Origin: Spirosoma foliorum
GTDB lineage: Bacteria > Bacteroidota > Bacteroidia > Cytophagales > Spirosomataceae
DNA: 64,000 nt
NCBI RefSeq assembly: GCF_014117325.1
Contig: NZ_CP059732.1
Span: 4,415,001 to 4,479,000 of the forward strand
Direction: 5' to 3'
The position numbers and the translations under genes were made by a program. Shown here in pieces: positions 47,251 through 55,404 of this stretch. Under the pieces are notes generated by a model that saw nothing but the letters and a program-made list of their open reading frames with translations, had not been told where the DNA came from and ran no database searches. Within the stretch, counting starts at the first letter, position 1. Every line of letters begins with the position of its first letter.

Positions 47251-48486
47251 TTACCAGTCTACTACGGAGCCATCGAGGGCATTATAAGCCTCAGGATTTT
47301 TCCAGTCGTGACCGATTTTATCTTTCATGAGCGCATCGTCCAGCTCAACGCCCAGGCCCGGTCCTTTAGGAATCAAGACCGTACCGTCGCTTTGTAGTTT
47401 GAACGGATTTTTGATGTAGCCATCCCCCAACGAAACCTGCTCCTGTACCAGAAAATTGGGTACGCTGGCTGCCAGATGAAGACCTACTGCTAATGAAATT
47501 GGCCCCATTGGGTTATGAGGAGCAATGGGTACGTAATACGCTTCGGCCATGCCTGCAATAAGACGCCCCTCCGTAATGCCACCAGCGTGGCAGAGATCGG
47601 GTTGAACGATGCTGACAGCCTTCTTTTCAAGCAGCTCCCGGAATCCCCATTTGGTGAAAATGCGTTCTCCGGCCGCTATAGGGAGGTGCGTTCCTCGTGC
47701 GATGTCAGCCAAAACATCCACGTTCTGCGCCTGACAGGGTTCCTCTACAAACATGGGCTGAAACGGCTCCAGCTGCTTGATCAGCACTTTAGCCGTTTGG
47801 GGTGAGATGTTCCCATGAAAGTCAATAGCAATGTCCATCTCGGGTCCACCGGCTTCCCGTAACGATGCGAAGTTGTCGACTGCGTACTTGATGAATTGGG
47901 GGTTCTCGACAATATTGGCGGGGTTCTTATGCGCAACGCCCGTTTTGATAACTGTGAATCCCTCCGCTTTTCGTTTCTTAATGTCCTCCGCGTTACTAGC
48001 CCGACCGTAAATTCGAACCCGATCGCGGGTTGGGCCGCCGAGTAATTCATAAACCGGTACGTTCAGCAGTTTGCCTTTGATATCCCAAAGCGCATGATCA
48101 ATACCGCTCAGGGCACTCGTTAGAATCGGGCCACCGCGATAAAAAGCATGTCGATAAATAGCCTGCCAGTGATGAACAATATGGCGCGGATCTTTCCCGA
48201 TCAGGTAAGGCTCTATCTCTTTAATGGCGGTTTGGATAGTGAGAGCCCTGCCTTCGAGCAGTGGTTCGCCAAGGCCGTGAACACCCACATTCGTGTGAAT
48301 TTTAAGGAACACCCACCGAGGTTTAACCAGAAACGTTTCGAGTTTGGTAATCTTCACATTGCTGTAATCGGCAAAATGACCGGGACTGGCAGAATAAGAT
48401 GTTTTTGGCAATACCATCGTACTCATACCAGCAACACCCAATACGGATTGTATGACGCTACGTCGGGACACGCCTGTTTTTTTCAT
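47251..48486 (-). CDS. Exported enolase-superfamily dehydratase, DgoD-like
   Basis: 411 residues. Twin-arginine signal SRRSVIQSVLGVAGMS at 8-23. The catalytic domain matches galactonate dehydratase: DFHG metal and His motif, FVEEP, AGERIF as the three metal ligands, QPDLCHAGG, and APHNPMGP with the second catalytic His. It would dehydrate D-galactonate to 2-keto-3-deoxygalactonate. The Tat signal puts this step in the periplasm, which is unlike the cytoplasmic E. coli enzyme. A LacI-like palindrome lies 23 bp before its start. Confidence 0.88.
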   Translation of the reverse strand: MKKTGVSRRSVIQSVLGVAGMSTMVLPKTSYSASPGHFADYSNVKITKLETFLVKPRWVFLKIHTNVGVHGLGEPLLEGRALTIQTAIKEIEPYLIGKDPRHIVHHWQAIYRHAFYRGGPILTSALSGIDHALWDIKGKLLNVPVYELLGGPTRDRVRIYGRASNAEDIKKRKAEGFTVIKTGVAHKNPANIVENPQFIKYAVDNFASLREAGGPEMDIAIDFHGNISPQTAKVLIKQLEPFQPMFVEEPCQAQNVDVLADIARGTHLPIAAGERIFTKWGFRELLEKKAVSIVQPDLCHAGGITEGRLIAGMAEAYYVPIAPHNPMGPISLAVGLHLAASVPNFLVQEQVSLGDGYIKNPFKLQSDGTVLIPKGPGLGVELDDALMKDKIGHDWKNPEAYNALDGSVVDW

Positions 48487-48508
48487 ACGTTTTATTCGGC
48501 AAAGGTTT

Positions 48509-48524
48509 ATTTAATCGATTAAGC
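48509..48524. promoter_or_regulatory. Candidate LacI operator
   Basis: The core TTAATCGATTAA (48511-48522) is a perfect palindrome with a central CG, as in LacI-family operators. It lies just before the DgoD-like gene. It resembles the sites at 51505 and 52600. Confidence 0.5.
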
Positions 48525-48631
48525 AGTTCTAGAAAAAGAAGGGTTAAGTACAAGTTTACGGTGGTCTTACCAACCTATGTAAGTTCGTGATGTCAGGTTA
48601 CAAACCCGACGCCGTGTAGTTATGCTGTTAA

Positions 48632-49987
48632 TTACGGCCGGATAATCGTACCGTCCATTTTGCGGACCTGCCAGTTCGATTTAGTTGTGATGGGATATTT
48701 AGCCGCTTCCTTTTCGTCAACATCGACCCCTAAACCGGGCACCTCGTTAACCGACATGTAGCCTTTATTCATAGTCGGGCAACCGCTAAACACGGCCTGC
48801 GTTTTCTCGGAGAATTGTACGGCTTCCTGGATACCGAAATTCCACACGGCCAGATCGATGTGCGCATGAGCCGCGTGACCTACCGGCGAGACGTCGCCCG
48901 GACCGTGCCAGGCGGTGCGAATGTTGAACCACTCCCCTAACCTCGCTACTTTCATAGCTGGCGAAATACCACCAATTTGCGAGACGTGAATTCGGATAAA
49001 ATCGAACCATTGGTTGACCATCGGCTCTTTGAACTCATTGATATTATTGAACAATTCGCCCATTGCAATCGGCACAGAAGTCGCCTGTCGGAGTTGCGCA
49101 AACCACTTCATATTCTCTGGTGAGAAGGGGTCTTCAATAAAGAAAGGCCGATATTCTTCAACCCGCTTAATCATATTGATGGCATCGATAGGTTGCACCC
49201 GCTCATGTATGTCGTGGAGCAACTCAATTTCATCCCCGCACTCCTTCCGAACGACTTCGAACATTTTGGGCACCGATTTCAGATAGAGCCGCTCGTTCAT
49301 GTAGTTGTCGGTTTCTCCTCCGAAGCCAGCCACTTTGAAATCGGGTTTGTCGGCAGTGGCTCCCACCGCTCCATAACCTCCTTGCTGAATACGGATATAT
49401 TTGAAACCATCAGCCATGAACTTCTTGACACTATCAGCTGCGGCTTCTGGGGTATTGCCTCCCGCGTGGGTATAGCAGGGAATCGCAAAGCGTACTTTGC
49501 CGCCAAGTAATTGATACACTGGCATTTTCGCCCGTTTCCCTTTGATATCCCAAAGCGCCTGATCAAGTCCCGAAAGTGCGTTGTTGAGCACGGGGCCGTT
49601 ACGCCAGTACGAACTGACATAGGTCGACTGCCACATATCCTCGATATTGTCCACGTCTTTGCCGACACAAAACTCATTCAGATACGTGTTGATAGCCACG
49701 ATAACCGCAGCGGCTCGTTGGGTAAACGTAGCACAGCCAAGCCCATAGAGTCCCGGTTCCGTTGTTTCAACCTTAACGACAATCAGGTTAGAACCCTGGG
49801 GCGCCGTGGCAATAGCCTTGACACTTTTGATTTTAACGGGTGGCGCACCAACGGCATACGGGGGCTTGCCTTGCTGTTCACGAGCTTCGGCAGTAGAGAC
49901 GCCACCAAACAAACCGAGTAGTCCGGCTGATGAGCCAAATCCCAGCATTTTTAAGGTGTCCCGGCGGCTTTGGTCAAGGTGATTCAT
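48632..49987 (-). CDS. Exported enolase-superfamily dehydratase, mannonate dehydratase-like
   Basis: 451 residues. Tat signal SRRDTLKMLGFGSSAGLL at 7-24. ManD/RspA-type features: HDIHERV (Asp, His), FFIEDPF, AMGELFNN and TAWHGPGDVSPVGHAAH with the catalytic His. A loop rich in Gly/Tyr (about 200-230) corresponds to the ManD active-site loop. It probably dehydrates a C6 acid sugar to 2-keto-3-deoxygluconate in the periplasm. Its C-terminal sequence matches the decayed fragment beside the GH43 gene at 3345. Confidence 0.85.
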   Translation of the reverse strand: MNHLDQSRRDTLKMLGFGSSAGLLGLFGGVSTAEAREQQGKPPYAVGAPPVKIKSVKAIATAPQGSNLIVVKVETTEPGLYGLGCATFTQRAAAVIVAINTYLNEFCVGKDVDNIEDMWQSTYVSSYWRNGPVLNNALSGLDQALWDIKGKRAKMPVYQLLGGKVRFAIPCYTHAGGNTPEAAADSVKKFMADGFKYIRIQQGGYGAVGATADKPDFKVAGFGGETDNYMNERLYLKSVPKMFEVVRKECGDEIELLHDIHERVQPIDAINMIKRVEEYRPFFIEDPFSPENMKWFAQLRQATSVPIAMGELFNNINEFKEPMVNQWFDFIRIHVSQIGGISPAMKVARLGEWFNIRTAWHGPGDVSPVGHAAHAHIDLAVWNFGIQEAVQFSEKTQAVFSGCPTMNKGYMSVNEVPGLGVDVDEKEAAKYPITTKSNWQVRKMDGTIIRP

Positions 49988-50224
49988 AAGAAAAAGAAAA
50001 GGGTTTAGAGACAGTATAGGGCAGTGAGAAGACTAAAAAAAGTCGATTTATCACTAATAAATAGAGTCAAAATCTAATTTTTGTAGAGGCAAAAAAATAG
50101 GTACCCATTCAGAACAAAGTTCCATGCGTCTATTTCCAGTTTAGGTTTTGAATCGGTTTCCGGACTTCTTTTGCTGCTTATATCTTTATCGCCTATCCTC
50201 TGCGAGCAATAAAGAACCGTGTCC

Positions 50225-51466
50225 TTACCAGTTATGAATCGCTCCGTCCGGGCTTTTCAAAACGGGGTGCGGGAACTGTGTTTTGGTTGTAACTTCCATA
50301 ACGAACGTTGCTTTTTTAGGATCGAATTTCACTCCCAACCCTGGGTTTGGATTCAGGTATAACTTACCATTTTTGAAGTTTATGAAATCCTCATTGAAGT
50401 AAGCCGGACGTTCAGGTTCGCCCCCACCCAATTCCATCAGACAGCGATTTGGACTGCTAGATCCTAGAACGTGCACCAAAGCAGCCGTTGATAAAGGCCC
50501 TGTAAAGTGCGGAATCATACCTGCGTAATGCGTCTCGCAGAGGGAAGCTATCTTTTTAAATTCGCCAATGCCGCCGGTATTAGGTAGTGTAACGCGCGTG
50601 TAATCGATCAAGCGCTGTTCAATTAATTCATTAATATCCCAGCGATCGCCAAATTGCTCACCAACCGCAATGGGTACGTTGGTCATCTGACGCACCGTTT
50701 TGTAGACGCCTGGGTTTTCAGAACGAACAATATCCTCTACGAAATAAGGCTCCAGATTTTCAAGCGCCTTGCAGATTTTGATGCCCTCCGTTAAGTCAAA
50801 CCGAGTATGCAGATCAAGTGCCCATTTGCCACCACCGCCCACGGCAGCGTCGATACGCTTACAGAATTCAATTGTCTTTTTGGCGTTATCGTAGAAATCA
50901 AACGGTTGCTCCCCATTGCCTCCCGTTGGCCCAATCCGATAGGCGCGTAAACCAGCTTCTATGCAATCTCTGGCCCGTTCTTCTTCCGTTTTGGCTTTCG
51001 ACGCTCGGAAACCAGTCGCATAACATTCAACATAATCGCGGGTAGCACCGCCCAGCAAATCATAGACGGGTACGCCCAGAGCCTTTCCTTTAATATCCCA
51101 CAGGGCCATTTCAAGCGCTCCTAAGGCGTGGAGTTTTTCGCGGCCCGGCGGATAAAACATACCCCGGTATACATTCTGCCAAAGGTGCTCTACGCGGAAC
51201 GGATCTTCGCCAATGATCATCTGGGCACACTGCTCAATCATGTCTTTGGAGCCACCTTCGCCAATGCCGATAATGCCCCCATCGGTCTCGATTTCAACAA
51301 TTCCACGAGCCTGATTAAACAAAGGTTTGTTGTACCCAGGCGCTGCGTAATACCGGATTTTGGTGATTTTTAACTTAGGTGCAGCCAGCGCAAGATTTAA
51401 TGGTAGGCCAGCGACAATAGCCGCTGACCCGACAACAGAGGATTTAAGAAAGTTTCTACGTTGCAT
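50225..51466 (-). CDS. Exported enolase-superfamily protein (mandelate racemase group)
   Basis: 413 residues. Tat signal RRNFLKSSVVGSAAIVAG at 3-20. Catalytic set: ALDLHTRFDL, FVEDIV, AVGEQFGD and IPHFTGPLS, with Asp, Glu, Glu and His in the expected order. It is close to neither DgoD nor ManD; the acid-sugar substrate is unknown. It precedes the other two dehydratases in the operon and follows the LacI gene by 66 bp, where a LacI-like palindrome lies. Confidence 0.83.
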   Translation of the reverse strand: MQRRNFLKSSVVGSAAIVAGLPLNLALAAPKLKITKIRYYAAPGYNKPLFNQARGIVEIETDGGIIGIGEGGSKDMIEQCAQMIIGEDPFRVEHLWQNVYRGMFYPPGREKLHALGALEMALWDIKGKALGVPVYDLLGGATRDYVECYATGFRASKAKTEEERARDCIEAGLRAYRIGPTGGNGEQPFDFYDNAKKTIEFCKRIDAAVGGGGKWALDLHTRFDLTEGIKICKALENLEPYFVEDIVRSENPGVYKTVRQMTNVPIAVGEQFGDRWDINELIEQRLIDYTRVTLPNTGGIGEFKKIASLCETHYAGMIPHFTGPLSTAALVHVLGSSSPNRCLMELGGGEPERPAYFNEDFINFKNGKLYLNPNPGLGVKFDPKKATFVMEVTTKTQFPHPVLKSPDGAIHNW

Positions 51467-51504
51467 GTACTGTTAAGAGTAAGGAATAGTCGAGTCAAGG
51501 ATTA

Positions 51505-51520
51505 GCTTAAACGATTAAGC
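51505..51520. promoter_or_regulatory. Candidate LacI operator
   Basis: GCTTAAACGATTAAGC: 6-bp arms GCTTAA/TTAAGC around ACGA. It lies 38 bp before the enolase-superfamily gene and 12 bp after the LacI stop. Confidence 0.55.
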
Positions 51521-51532
51521 AAATGGGTAAAT

Positions 51533-52573
51533 TTAAGTATGAACAAGCTGCTTTGTTTTTGAAGACGCTCGTATAATCAGTTCTGCTTCCATTAATATCT
51601 GCGATGGTTCTGCCTGTGGGTGCTTCAATTTCTTCATTAAAAATTCAACTGCTGTTTTGCCCAAAAGTCCAATGGGTTGTTTTACATACGTTATTGGACA
51701 ATAGTATAGGTCAAATGCTTCTGCCTGCCCAAAACTGACGATGCCCAAATCGGCGGGCACATTCAGATCTAATTCATTAATATATTTTAGTCCCGTAACG
51801 GCCAAGCTGTACGTGGCAAAAACAATTGAATCAATTGGCTCCTTAGCCGCCAGCATTTCATTGATAGCTGCTTTAACGCCCTGTTCAATGGCACTGATAC
51901 GCACCTGCTTTAACCATTGCGGTTGAAAGGATACGTTATTGTCAGCTAATGCTTCCTTATAGCCTCTAATCCGTTCCTGCATATGGAAAAGTTGCGAATC
52001 ATAGGCAATCATTCCAATACGCTTGTACTCACTTTTTACTAAATGTTCGCCAGCGGTATAGGCCGCTTTATAGTGATCGGTGGATACGAAATCAGTTTGT
52101 ATATCCGGGAAATACCGGTCTAGCAAAACAAATGGAATATTTTTCGCCTGTAGGTCCCGCACTTGCTCAGCCGAGTCTTCAGAGGAAACGATAATAAATC
52201 CATCTACCTGCCGATTAATCAATACGTCTAATAAATCCCGTGATTTCTCGGCGTTTTCGTCTGAGCTGCCGATAATAACGGTATAGCCATTTCGCTTTGC
52301 TTCGTCTTCAACTACCCGGGCGATATTCGCAAAAAACGGGTTCGATATATCTGCAATAATTAACCCAATGGTATGTGTTTTGCCGCTTCGCAAACTTTTC
52401 GCTAAGTGGTTAGGCTGGTAGTTAAGTTCTTTGGCTATTTGCCTGATCTTAGCAGCAATTTCCTGCCCTACCCGACTCTCTTTTTCTTTTCCATTCAGAA
52501 CATAAGACACAAGTGCCATAGAAACACCCGCTCGTTGCGCTATATCCTTTAACGAAGTTTTTTTAGCACTCAT
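51533..52573 (-). CDS. LacI family transcriptional regulator
   Basis: 346 residues. N-terminal HTH (TSLKDIAQRAGVSMALVSYV) with hinge helix (HLAKSLRSGKT), then the periplasmic-binding-protein-like effector domain with TIGLIIADISNPFF at about 67-80 and the late YVKQPIGLLGKTAVEFL. It likely represses the sugar-acid locus and is released by an acid or 2-keto-3-deoxy acid. Candidate operators stand on both sides of the gene and before the DgoD-like gene. Confidence 0.92.
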   Translation of the reverse strand: MSAKKTSLKDIAQRAGVSMALVSYVLNGKEKESRVGQEIAAKIRQIAKELNYQPNHLAKSLRSGKTHTIGLIIADISNPFFANIARVVEDEAKRNGYTVIIGSSDENAEKSRDLLDVLINRQVDGFIIVSSEDSAEQVRDLQAKNIPFVLLDRYFPDIQTDFVSTDHYKAAYTAGEHLVKSEYKRIGMIAYDSQLFHMQERIRGYKEALADNNVSFQPQWLKQVRISAIEQGVKAAINEMLAAKEPIDSIVFATYSLAVTGLKYINELDLNVPADLGIVSFGQAEAFDLYYCPITYVKQPIGLLGKTAVEFLMKKLKHPQAEPSQILMEAELIIRASSKTKQLVHT

Positions 52574-52599
52574 CTAGTAACAATTGCGCTCAAATCTAT

Positions 52600-52615
52600 G
52601 CTTAAACCTTTAAAC
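52600..52615. promoter_or_regulatory. Candidate LacI operator / autoregulatory site
   Basis: GCTTAAACCTTTAAAC: arms TTAAA/TTTAA around CC, 27 bp before the LacI start codon, similar to the sites at 51505 and 48511. A half-site TAAACGAATA also occurs at 52651. Confidence 0.4.
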
Positions 52616-52764
52616 AAAAAAGAATTTGCCAATATTTTTTTAATGATTTTTAAACGAATAGTACTATTTGTGACAGAAACGTGATGATCTATCCACTTAT
52701 GGGGGCCACATATAGTGGGACCATGCTGTTTTCGCCCAGTCGATAACCCATTCATTAAAAATAA

Positions 52765-52836
52765 ATGGGAGCCCCAAGAAAGTATTTTCCCGAAGCTCCC
52801 ATACCATTCTCGCCGGGTTAAAACCCGGCGAGAATG
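52765..52836. terminator. Two adjacent hairpins in the FAH-LacI gap
   Basis: ATGGGAGC (52765-52772) pairs with GCTCCCAT (52795-52802). CATTCTCGCCGGGTT (52805-52819) pairs with AACCCGGCGAGAATG (52822-52836), a 15-bp perfect stem. They should end transcription of the FAH gene before the LacI gene. The rest of this 317-bp gap shows no gene. Confidence 0.7.
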
Positions 52837-52890
52837 AGAAATAAAGAGAAGATTATCTAGGCGAATCTAGCTCACTAAGCACTGGGCTTC

Positions 52891-53727
52891 TTAAGCAACT
52901 ATATTCGTCAATGTTCCGATTTCATCAATACTAATGCTGATTTCGTCGCCAGAACGTAGCGTAAAATCATCGGGTGGAACAATACCAGTGCCTGTCATCA
53001 GGAAACACCCCTGCGCGAACGAACATTCTCGATAGAGAAATTCCACGAGTTCTGTGTGTTGCCGTTTCATCTGGTTAATGGCGATACTATTTGTAAAAAC
53101 AGCCTGTTGATCCCGGATGATTTCCAGCCGAATTTGCGTTTCGGGAGCGATTGGCGTTTGCGGAACATACAAGCATGGACCTAAAGCGGCACTTCCATCA
53201 TAACTCTTTGCCTGAGGTAAATACAACGGGTTTTCGCCCTCAATGCTTCGCGAACTCATGTCATTGCCACAAGTATACCCCACAATTTTACCCGACGATG
53301 TAATAAACAACGTCAGTTCAGGTTCGGGCACATTCCAGGTCGAATCGGCGCGGATACGAACGTCGGCACCAGGCCCGACAACCCGTTCGGGCGTAGCTTT
53401 GAAGAACAGTTCGGGGCGGTCGGCATCGTAAACGCGATCATAGAAATTGTCGCCCCCCGATTTTTTGGATTCTTCCATCCGGGCGTTACGGCTACGCAGA
53501 TAGGTAACTCCCGATGCCCATACTTCCTGCCGTCCAATGGGGGCTAGTAAGCTGGTTTGGGTCCAGGCTTGATATTCTTCTGACGGTTGAGAAATGGCAG
53601 TCGAAGTGACTAAAAAGTCATGCAAATTATCGCGATTGATCAATTCATCCCAATCCTCAGCGAGGATGGAATAAAACTGATTTTCAAATTCTGCGACGAT
53701 ACCGGAGCGGGTTTTGTAGAGTTTCAT
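52891..53727 (-). CDS. FAH-family protein, 2-keto-3-deoxy-acid dehydratase-like
   Basis: 278 residues. The C-terminal FAH fold has [44 protein letters not shown] (metal Glu ligands), [20 protein letters not shown] and [10 protein letters not shown]. This arrangement is that of the COG3970 group, which includes 2-keto-3-deoxy-arabinonate dehydratase, an enzyme that yields alpha-ketoglutarate semialdehyde. Its place just before the LacI gene suggests a role for pentonic acids beside the hexonate branch. It is separated from LacI by strong hairpins. Confidence 0.75.
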   Translation of the reverse strand: MKLYKTRSGIVAEFENQFYSILAEDWDELINRDNLHDFLVTSTAISQPSEEYQAWTQTSLLAPIGRQEVWASGVTYLRSRNARMEESKKSGGDNFYDRVYDADRPELFFKATPERVVGPGADVRIRADSTWNVPEPELTLFITSSGKIVGYTCGNDMSSRSIEGENPLYLPQAKSYDGSAALGPCLYVPQTPIAPETQIRLEIIRDQQAVFTNSIAINQMKRQHTELVEFLYRECSFAQGCFLMTGTGIVPPDDFTLRSGDEISISIDEIGTLTNIVA

Positions 53728-53817
53728 GAAAGGCTAATTTATCGGCAATTATAGCGCACTTAGGCGACTTTTTACAGTAAAAAGTGTTATATTAGATAGT
53801 TTACTGCTTTCCAGGAA

Positions 53818-54510
53818 ATGCTGCAAAAAACCCGGGGTCTTGCCCTTAGCTACCTTCGTTACCGCGAAACGTCGATCATCGCCCGCATCTACACCGAAGA
53901 ATTCGGCTTACAGAGTTATATTGTCAATAGTGTCCGTACGGCCCGAAGCAAGAATAACAAAATAGCGTTGTTTCAACCGTTAACGTTGCTGGATATGGTC
54001 GTTTACAACAAGGATGATCGCGACCTGCACCGGCTTTCGGAGGTTAAAACCAGCTACCCATTTCAAAGCTTACCATTCGAAGTTGCGAAGTCAACCATCG
54101 CGATGTTCGTGACGGAAATGCTTAACAAAGTGTTGAAGGAAGAAGCCAGCAGTCCGCAGCTGTTTCGATTTCTGGTCGATTCGGTTCTATTCCTGGAAGA
54201 AGCCCGAACAAACTACGAAAATTTCCACCTTGCTTTTTTACTCAAGTTGTCGTTTTTCTTAGGATTTGGCCCAGAATCGGCCCGCGAATTTGACGATCAG
54301 CTTCGCGAAAATTCATACCCATTCCTGCCAGACAATGAAATGGAAACGGCGCTGAATATCATGCTACGCTACCCACTCGGAACGCCCATTAAACTCCAGC
54401 GATCGTCAAGAAATGAGCTACTGGATGCGTTAGTGGCGTACTACCAAATTCACATTGATTCAGTAGGCGAAGTAAAATCGCTGCCAGTGTTGAGAGAAGT
54501 GTTGGGGTAA
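53818..54510 (+). CDS. recO: DNA repair protein RecO
   Basis: 230 residues. N-terminal OB fold (TRGLALSYLRYRETSIIARI, FGLQSYIVNSVRT) and an all-helical C-terminal domain. There is no CxxC zinc motif, as in other Bacteroidota RecO proteins. It loads RecA on SSB-coated single-stranded DNA with RecR. It is alone on the plus strand, with a repeat downstream. Confidence 0.88.
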   Translation: MLQKTRGLALSYLRYRETSIIARIYTEEFGLQSYIVNSVRTARSKNNKIALFQPLTLLDMVVYNKDDRDLHRLSEVKTSYPFQSLPFEVAKSTIAMFVTEMLNKVLKEEASSPQLFRFLVDSVLFLEEARTNYENFHLAFLLKLSFFLGFGPESAREFDDQLRENSYPFLPDNEMETALNIMLRYPLGTPIKLQRSSRNELLDALVAYYQIHIDSVGEVKSLPVLREVLG

Positions 54511-54515
54511 GTATT

Positions 54516-54574
54516 GTACCCACGGGCTTCAGCCCGTGTTTTAGGTAAATTCATGGGCTGAAGCCCGTGAGTAC
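54516..54574. repeat. Nested inverted repeat (family C)
   Basis: GTACCCACGGGCTTCAGCCC (54516-54535) followed by GTG faces CATGGGCTGAAGCCCGTGAG (54552-54571) followed by TAC. Each arm is also self-complementary (CGGGCT-TC-AGCCCG). It lies between convergent recO and lptB. Confidence 0.85.
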
Positions 54575-54579
54575 AAGTG

Positions 54580-55311
54580 CTAAATCTTACGTTTCAATTC
54601 AAAATGCTGTCCCAGATAAACCCGCCGAACCTGATCGTCATTGGCTAGATCTTCGGCAGTACCCTGTTTTAGAATTTTACCTTCGAATAACAAGTACGCC
54701 CGGTCGGTGATGGAGAGGGTTTCGTTTACGTTGTGATCCGTTATAAGGATACCAATGTTGCGGTGCTTCAATTTGGCAACAATGCTCTGAATATCTTCAA
54801 CCGCAATTGGGTCAACGCCCGCGAAAGGCTCATCTAGAAGAATAAATTTAGGATCAACGGCTAGCGCGCGAGCAATTTCAGTGCGTCGACGTTCACCACC
54901 AGAAAGCACCTTGCCTTTACTCTTCCGAACGTGCGTAAGACTGAACTCTTCCAGCAGTTCCTCTACTTTTTCTTTTTGTTGCTTCTTCGGCAACGACGTC
55001 ATTTCAAGCACTGCCAACACATTTTCCTCAACGCTCAAATCACGAAAAACGGACGCTTCCTGCGCCAGGTATCCCAAACCAAGCCGTGCCCGCTTGTACA
55101 TGGGCAAGTCGGTTACGTCTAAATCATCAATAAAAACCTTACCGCTGTTGGGCTTTACCAGTCCAACAGCCATATAGAACGACGTTGTTTTACCTGCACC
55201 ATTGGGTCCAAGCAGCCCAACAATTTCTCCCGTTTCAACTTGGTAAGACACATTGTTGTTGACCAACCGCGACCCGTATTTCTTAATTAAATTTTCTGTT
55301 CTGAGAAGCAT
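54580..55311 (-). CDS. lptB: LPS export ABC transporter ATP-binding protein
   Basis: 243 residues. Walker [10 protein letters not shown] (about 35-43), signature LSGGERRR, Walker [15 protein letters not shown]-loop ITDHNV. The close match to the LptB type ([19 protein letters not shown]) sets it apart from other ATPases. It powers lipopolysaccharide transport to the outer membrane with LptF/LptG, which are not in the window. Confidence 0.93.
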   Translation of the reverse strand: MLLRTENLIKKYGSRLVNNNVSYQVETGEIVGLLGPNGAGKTTSFYMAVGLVKPNSGKVFIDDLDVTDLPMYKRARLGLGYLAQEASVFRDLSVEENVLAVLEMTSLPKKQQKEKVEELLEEFSLTHVRKSKGKVLSGGERRRTEIARALAVDPKFILLDEPFAGVDPIAVEDIQSIVAKLKHRNIGILITDHNVNETLSITDRAYLLFEGKILKQGTAEDLANDDQVRRVYLGQHFELKRKI

Positions 55312-55329
55312 GTAGTTTTGTTGTTAGTC

Positions 55330-55402
55330 ACTGTACCTACGGGCTTCAGCCCGTATTTTACTTAATTGGAATAAAACACGGGCTGAAGCCCGTGGGTACA
55401 GT
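55330..55402. repeat. Nested inverted repeat (family C)
   Basis: ACTGTACCTACGGGCTTCAG (55330-55349) followed by CCCGT faces ACGGGCTGAAGCCCGTGGGT (55378-55397) followed by ACAGT. The CGGGCTTCAGCCCG core is the same as at 54516. It ends two bases before the recJ stop. Confidence 0.87.
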
Positions 55403-55404
55403 AA

